A DNA stretch of 64,000 nucleotides from Sipunculus nudus. Its lineage: Eukaryota > Annelida > Sipuncula > Golfingiida > Sipunculidae. The position numbers and the translations under genes were made by a program. Position 1 is the first letter of the stretch, and every line of letters starts with the position of its first letter. This document shows positions 58,101 to 64,000 of this stretch, piece after piece. The notes under the pieces are model-generated. The model had not been told where the DNA came from and did not search any database. It saw only the letters and a program-made list of their open reading frames with translations. The DNA is taken from contig CM049319.1 of assembly GCA_026874595.1 (NCBI GenBank), forward strand, positions 62,442,917 through 62,506,916, written 5' to 3'.

Positions 58101-61100
58101 AACCACTGCCTGGATATGAGTGATTTTATCCCAAGGCAGATGAACAGATGGACACTGTGCAAAATGGTTGCAGGTGGCACCACCAGTTTTGCGTATGATA
58201 AAGAGCTATGGGAGATCTATAAACATGCAAAATTTTGGCCCAACTGGTCAAATGGTTCCGGAGATATGAGCTTGGATGTCTGCAGCTTAAACGTGAATGT
58301 AGGTGGCGCCACATGTCATAAAATCAAGAAAGTTGTCCAGGATGTATACACATGCAAAATTTCAGGTGGATAAAGTCCAACTAATGCAGAGATATGAGTG
58401 TTTTTATCCAAAGGCAGATGAACAGATGGACGCTGTGCAAAAATGGTTGCAGGTGGCGCCACCATTTTTAGTGTAGGTTATAAAGCTTTCCAAGTGCTAC
58501 ATTTGTGCAAAATCTTTAGCCTTATCGGTCAAACGGTTCCCAAGATATGTGGGTTTATGCGTGGAAACAGACGCACAAATGGACGCTGGGCAGAGAAGAA
58601 AGGTCAGAGGTCAACCAAAAATGAGGGCGCCGCAGTTCACATGTGACCGATTTAATTCCGAATTTTAAAAAATTCTGCCCAGTGGTTATGGAAGAGTTCT
58701 CCGGAAACCTATGGGGCCATGGCGGCAGCGTTGGCGTTTGACTGAAAACATAGTATCCGCAGAACTCTGTTTTGGTGGATACAATGTTTGTAGCTGGCAC
58801 CACCAGTCTTATATACAACGAAGAGATTTATACATATGCCCAATGTCAGACTGATATGTCAAAGCCCTTTGTAAAAAAAGCAGGGACATACACTGTGCAA
58901 AAATTACTGTAGGTGGCACCACCAGTCTTGTACACTATAAAACTACCCGATATGTATAAACATGCCCAATTTTAGGGTGATGTATCAAATTCCTCTGAAG
59001 AAATAAGCAGGCGCACACACTGCAAAAGTCATTGTAGGTGGCACCACCTGTCTTGTAAATGAGAATACCATCAAAGACGCATAGACAGGTCAAAATATCA
59101 GTCCATTACATCAAACTTCCCCAGAGTTTGATGCACTAGGCTGACAAGGCTTAGGTGAGTAAGGCAGTTGCCCCCGAGTGACCTGTGACAAATTGCTGCC
59201 TCAAGCTACTGCACTGAGTGAACTCTTGACATGCACCTGGCTAGACTGAGTGAACTTTTGACCTGTACCTGGCTGCACTGAGTGAACTCTTGACCTGTTG
59301 CATAATCTGACACAGCTGGCAGTCTGCCAAAGCTATAAATAGATTCCGGCTGAACTTTGGTGCCAAATATGATGCAGTGAGCAGTATGATTGAACTCTTG
59401 ACCTAAACCTGGCTGCACTTCTTCCAATCCTGGCACTGTGCCAAAACTATATATAGAGCTGACATCATCTTGGCTAATGGCCAACATCAAGGCACTGGCA
59501 ATCTGCCAATGGTAAACCAAGTGCTGCCATCTGTACACAAAAGTGGTCCCTACTTGAAATAACTTTTAAATTTATTTTCCCAATACAAAATGCTTTTCAG
59601 CTGACTTTTTATAAAAAAAAAAGAAATCAGGAATATATGTTAAATTATTACGGATGCATACTGAGTGCAAAATTAAAATACAGATATATCTCATTGATGG
59701 CAAATTCTTGAATTAAGTTGAGTAGGGATACCAAAAATTTATAATCCACGTACAGTTGTCTTTATATAGCCACAGAGAGCTGAATATCCATGATTGTAAC
59801 ATTGTCTGGTAAGATAAATAACTTAAATCATTAATCTAAATTTTTTAAAAGCTTTTAAAAAAATTTTCTTGTCAACATTAACCAAAGATAACCTGAAATC
59901 TAAATGTATAGAGACATGATGTTATAGATGCTGATAAACTGGTGCCAGGCTTGATGTAACAGCATCACACAGCTAACATATATGGTAAAATGACTCAATT
60001 CAATCTCCATAATTCAGCCAAAAATCATTCATGTGGAACCATTAATGACAATTATTATAAGAATTATTGTAGGGATTATTCTTGTAAAATATTTAACAAA
60101 CTGGCATCAGTCGAAAAACGTTTTGCAGGTTTATAACTCATATAGGAGGTACAGCAAATTGGCTAAGTTCAGCTTCCCGTAAATCAGCCTAAAAGCACTG
60201 AACCAAAACCATTTAACAAACTTGAATTATCAACATCTGAGGATAATTAATGTGTGAGATTTAAGAATTTGGCCCAGTGGTTTTTGAGAAGATCTTTGTA
60301 GCCACTGAGCTAAAATGGGCTGTTATGGCATGACTAAATCATCTTCCCATAACTTAGCCAAAAGTCGCTGAAAAGAGACCATTTGAACCAACTTCAGAAA
60401 GCACTACCCTAGGATCATTTCTGTGCGATATTAAACATTTTGGCCATTTGGTTTCAGAGAGGAAGTTTTTTGTAGCCCTCAGTGTGATACAGGCACTGAT
60501 GAGCCCATACAAAAAAGGCCGATGCAGGTGGCGCCACCAATACCTCAATTTCAGATATGACCTATGTGACCAACATTTGCATAAAATTTGGTGATGATAG
60601 CTCCAGCGGTTTTTGAGATATAAATTTTAATTTTTTTTTTGCACAGTTAACAAAGTTCAACCTCCTGTAACTCAGCCAAAAATCTCCGAACTGGAACCAT
60701 TCAAACAAACTTGAGAAAGATTGTTCCAGAGATCATTTCTGTAAAATATTAGACAATTTGGCTGAACAGTTTCAGAGAAGAAGATTTTTAAAGCTTTTTT
60801 AGCTTTTTCCCTATACAATCAAAGAAAATGCAGTTAGAAAAAAATAAACAAAATCTTATATAGTTTTTTGGATGACTGATTATTTGCAAAAAATTTGGTG
60901 ATGCTAGCTTCTGCCGTTTTCGAGATAGCTATGGTTAACGTACAGACGCCGCACGACGCATGACACACGACGCCGCACCATCGCATAAGCTCACAGGTTC
61001 GCTAAAAATACAGCTGCCACAAGTCCTCCAGGAACTGAAAATACCAATCATTATAAATAAAACCCTGGGTTTTAGGATACTGGATAAAGCCAAAGCTGAG

Positions 61101-63114
61101 AATCTGATATAACTGCTGTCATTTGATGGTCTCAAAAACAGAAAAAAATAGTAAAAATTTGAAAAAAAATAAAGACGGCACAACCATTTATCAGGAACTG
61201 ACAAAAATAGTCATGGTTAATATTCAAGGCAAGATTCATGGCAATCCATGCATTAATCATCAAGATACTGGAGGTATTTTGTATCAAATTTTTACTATTA
61301 TTCTTGGGGTACTTACGAGCCCCATAGCACTGAGGATATAGGTTGTACTGACCTAATTCAGGTTTCCAAGTAGATTTTTATTAACCTACCAGGATATTAA
61401 GTTACAAGATTCTAGGGTAAGTTATTACGATTTGTGCCCTGCTAACGGATGGCTGGATGCCCAGATGGCCAGAAGGACGAAGGACAAAGTGCCATTCCTA
61501 TACTTCAGTTGACTTTCAGTCAGCTTAGCTAATAACCATTAGCAAGTTTTGAAAAAATATTGGCCTGACCAAAATATTAATATAATATAGCAAGCATCAC
61601 TTGCCTTTTGTTCTTTTGGCAAATTCACCTACCAACAAATAATGTTGAAACCCTATTGTCAATATTTTGTGCCACACTCACCATTCATGTGCCAGTGTTA
61701 CCCTTCCAAACATGTCACCGGTTTTGATAATTCTTTAAATTTCCCCAGCTGCATTCTGTTGATATCAAAGATTACTGATAATCACAGCATCATTTGGCAC
61801 AATTGACCTAACCACAACAGCTCATATGCTCCCCCTATTAACCTTATGATAATGAGCCCCCAAAAGGCTCCTACACAGAAGGCCTTCCATTCCCATAGTT
61901 GCAAGAGCTGTTTACAAGACAATAGTGACGTCACAAAGGTAGATGATGCATGACATCCCATGGACTGATGTCATTAGCTGAAATTGCTATACCTCTGTTC
62001 TCCAGTGATGAATGTCTCGCAGTCATTGTGAAGTGTCCTGTCCATATTTTGGATTATTTGTCTCATACGAATTATGTGCCAGGTGAGACATTATTATTCA
62101 CTGGGTAGTCTGAAGAATGGCTCCTGCAACCTTTGGCCTAGAACTTTTTATACTGTCTCCTTCGTATAATAAATATTCCGGAAAACATGCCGACACAGGT
62201 ACTGGTACAGACTACACATGTTCTGTTTAGGAGAGTTGCCCAAATTCTGCAAATTTTGTACTTGTCCGGTGATTGACTGTTTACCTTGCCAACGGTAACT
62301 TGATTGGTTCCTTGCAACTGCTCTGTTCCTGATTATTCATTGAATGAATATGGGATTAAGGTCACAAAGAGTTCATGGTTGATGCCCTCCCTCATCCACC
62401 ACCATCATCTACCATCAATAATACATGTGCTCCTGCATCACCCCCATAGCTACATCCATCGTGGCCTCAATATTTTTTTATATTATACTTACCCAGTATA
62501 TATAATTTGCTACCCATTTTTGAGCTGTATACTGTACCTTGATCTTCAGTGTCACCTACTGGCTTTTCCTTGTCTTCATTTTTTTCATACAAATTACCAA
62601 CCACAAGTTTGTAGAAGGAACGCAGAATCTGCCTTCGTTCCTGCACTGTTGAACCTGGAAGAATGATAGTAATTTAATCAAAATTTTGTTGCTTCTTGGA
62701 ATATTGAAAAGAGACACTTGGCAGTACACCGTCTTATAGAATACAACAAATGACTTGCAACATGTTCAGTATTTATTGCTACCAATGCCACTTTTTGTTT
62801 TAATCAAATTATATTTACTTGCAATACTCAATATTTAATTTTACAAATACTGGGAGGCTCCAACACTGCTTGGTTTTCAAGAGCATTTTGACATTTTTTG
62901 CACTGTATTTTTGGTTTTGAACATTTATTTAATAAATTTTAGAAATAGAATGATTAATGATCACAGAAATTTCAAAGGTATATTATCTATATTTTTTAAA
63001 ATAAATTTTCATTGTTTCAAACAGCACTGAGGAACTCCACCTGTTTTGTCTTTCTCATCACTCTGACGAAGCCAGCTTAGACACCGATGGGACTCTGTGT
63101 TCACAAGCAGAAAT
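55072..63114 (-). CDS. Unrecognised protein-coding gene, C-terminal four exons
   Basis: Four exons join in one frame: 63114-63041, 62654-62538, 56685-56523, 55129-55072 (stop TGA at 55074-55072). Each has a T-rich acceptor and a consensus donor (GTGGAG, GTACAG, GTAAGG), and lengths and phases fit exactly. The peptide contains FLLVNTESHRCLSWLRQSDE, QERRQILRSFYKLVVGNLYE, an acidic Lys/Glu linker, DTYICMDNHKCYATRSASYR, FFVLYNTSIPTYAIR and ends TTFLKDKTLKL. It has no signal peptide or membrane segment in the visible part; three Cys and two His are scattered without a recognisable zinc-binding spacing. I do not recognise the family. The 5' part lies right of 64000. It is transcribed toward RPS13's 3' end. 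Confidence 0.75.
55727..55990. repeat. Foldback repeat segment
   Basis: CTTGCCCAGTTGGGCAAG and ACTTGCC-CGGTCA-GGCAAGT hairpins about 120 bp apart suggest a small foldback DNA element. Termini are not resolved. A poly-G run lies just upstream at 55684-55697. Confidence 0.4.
56030..56115 (+). repeat. Possible tRNA-derived SINE head
   Basis: GGGTTCAACCACC resembles a B-box, preceded by a weak A-box-like stretch. Confidence 0.3.
56523..56685 (-). CDS. Unrecognised gene, exon C
   Basis: Acceptor TTTTTATCAG, donor ATAAG|GTAAGG, 163 bases. It encodes VETSKKPDRISAEWPNKPVD, then TYICMDNHKCYATRSASYRF and FVLYNTSIPTYAI; phases 1 in and 2 out. Confidence 0.75.
56686..57420. other. Intron of the unrecognised gene, no feature seen
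   Basis: AT-rich; nothing recognised. Confidence 0.5.
57421..58784 (-). mobile_element. Family F1 HINE-like element, second copy
   Basis: Begins CTAGAGTACGGGTAGTCGACAAGTGACTAT and ends AGTATCCGCAGAACTCTGTTTTGGTGGATACAA, the same two ends as 13261-15000. Inside are diverged 280-bp units (near 57.55, 57.71, 57.99 and 58.27 kb). Flanks A-TTGTATCC and CTAG-TTATT also fit a T-T or A-T junction. Confidence 0.75.
58787..61008 (-). mobile_element. Family F4 repeat, full-length-like copy
   Basis: Starts TGTAGCTGGCACCACCAGTCTTATATAC and ends CGACGCCGCACCATCGCATAAGCTCACAGGTTCGCTAAAAATA. Collinear with 35750-38046 over about 2.2 kb. Confidence 0.75.
61010..61535 (-). mobile_element. Family G element 5' part
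   Basis: High end CTATACTTCAGTTGACTTTCAGTCAGCTTAGCTAA; the middle matches 35411-35746. The low-end palindrome is absent, so the boundary is approximate. Confidence 0.5.
61536..62537. other. Intron of the unrecognised gene, no feature seen
   Basis: Unique-looking sequence; an open plus frame at 62304-62666 overlaps the antisense of exon B and is not credible as a gene. Confidence 0.45.
62538..62654 (-). CDS. Unrecognised gene, exon B
   Basis: Acceptor TTCTTCCAG, donor CAAG|GTACAG, 117 bases. It encodes STVQERRQILRSFYKLVVGN, then a charged stretch ending GDTEDQ; phases 1 in and 1 out. Confidence 0.75.
63041..63114 (-). CDS. Unrecognised gene, exon A
   Basis: Acceptor CACTTGTAG, donor ACAG|GTGGAG, 74 bases. 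It encodes FLLVNTESHRCLSWLRQSDE then KDKT, leaving phase 1. Confidence 0.7.
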
Positions 63115-64000
63115 CTACAAGTGCAAATCAACAGCAGCATTTAATAACAGCTATAATAATGGGGTTTTCAAGGCAGTAAGTACAGTTGTTAGGATCAACC
63201 CGTCTTGTTAAAGGGGACTATTCTGCTATCTGACATCTATAAACAAGAGAAAATCCTTTGAACCTTTAACAGAAATAGGACAGAAAATGCAGGTCCCACC
63301 TAACACAGATTTTTATTATTATTTTTTAAATATACATGTTTACAACATGTGGGGCTCAATGAAAAAACAAAACACATTCAAGATGGAAATCTGGTGGCAA
63401 GTCAGATGAACCAAAGTTTTTGCAAACAGTGAACTTTCAGCTTCGGCAAATATGCAACTAAGTATACAGCTTTTTTTCTTTCTTTTTTTCAACATAGCTA
63501 TGTTTACTAACAGCTTGTAGACATACAAGCTCATTCATCTTGCTTAGAGGTGTTATGAGCACATATCTAAACAGGAATTATCTAGAGTTCATAAATATGT
63601 ACACAGCTTAAGCCAGAAATCACAAATTCTATAGGAAAGGTGGTTGAATAGTTGGCTTTACAATGAAGACACCCATATGACCGTTGATGATACCAGTTGG
63701 CATACCCCACATGGGAAAAACGTTATTACCAAGTAAAAGGGATTCCAGACTTTCTATGCACACAGCTGGGGACAAACAAAAAAGATACTACAGGCCATAC
63801 CAGTACCCATGTCCCCATGTTTCAAACAAACGCTCTCAAGAACTGTGCAGCTGTTGGAGAGATGTCTTTAACCAGCTGTAATTAAATACAACTCAGCAGA
63901 GTACATAAGTTAACACACTACACAAAATTAATATGATTAAATGGACAAAATGGTATATCCCCCCTCATGGCACAAAATCATGTAGATATGGGTCCTGGAA
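63115..64000. other. Upstream intron of the unrecognised gene, no feature seen
   Basis: No further phase-compatible exon found; the 5' exons presumably lie to the right. Confidence 0.4.

Noticed and set aside
62304-62666. Plus-strand open frame of 120 codons
   Set aside because: Antisense to a well-supported coding exon and low-complexity His/Leu-rich at its start.

Overview
The window looks like nuclear DNA of an invertebrate animal, most likely a bivalve mollusc. Coding sequence is in short spliced exons with GT-AG borders. Introns are long and AT-rich. Much of the rest is tandem-repeat-carrying mobile elements of a style I associate with clams, mussels and scallops. The animal call rests on the conserved proteins; the bivalve call rests on repeat style only and is an inference.

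Three genes can be supported. (1) HPS5 (BLOC-2 subunit) lies on the minus strand from a probable leader exon near 38.6-38.7 kb down to 4.1 kb. I place 13 coding exons covering the N-terminal beta-propeller and the long acidic, Ser-rich middle. The C-terminal part must lie left of the window. (2) RPS13 (small-subunit ribosomal protein uS15) lies on the plus strand, complete, in six exons from 38981 to 49758, encoding 151 residues. The two genes are head-to-head and share a compact promoter with four E-boxes, one of them a perfect 10-bp palindrome of the TFEB/MITF (CLEAR) type. (3) The 3' end of a minus-strand gene that I do not recognise has four phase-compatible coding exons between 63114 and 55072.

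The space between exons holds at least six repeat systems. Family G has at least nine long copies plus terminal fragments, with termini built on GCTCAGCTGA and a 14-bp palindrome. Family F1 (13261-15000, 57421-58784, and a worn copy at 23583-24491) and family F2 (44557-46581) show the layout of non-autonomous Helitron2/Helentron elements (HINEs): a 5' inverted repeat, central tandem repeats, a 3' inverted repeat, a short hairpin, and a CTAG end. Family F4 is present in four copies. A 156-bp LTR occurs three times in tandem in RPS13 intron 5 with a tRNA-Pro-like primer-binding site, and once as a solo LTR in HPS5. A hAT-like element with 8-bp target duplications ends 37 bp before RPS13 exon 5. 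Two minisatellites (22-bp and 43-bp units) and several short arrays complete the picture.

The most informative observations are: an F1 element caught inside a G element whose unoccupied sister copy is in the same window; G termini sitting about 12 nt upstream of two HPS5 acceptors; one terminal architecture shared by three repeat families; the TRIM-like LTR triplet; and the E-box promoter between HPS5 and RPS13. No rRNA, convincing tRNA gene, CRISPR array or prokaryotic feature was found.
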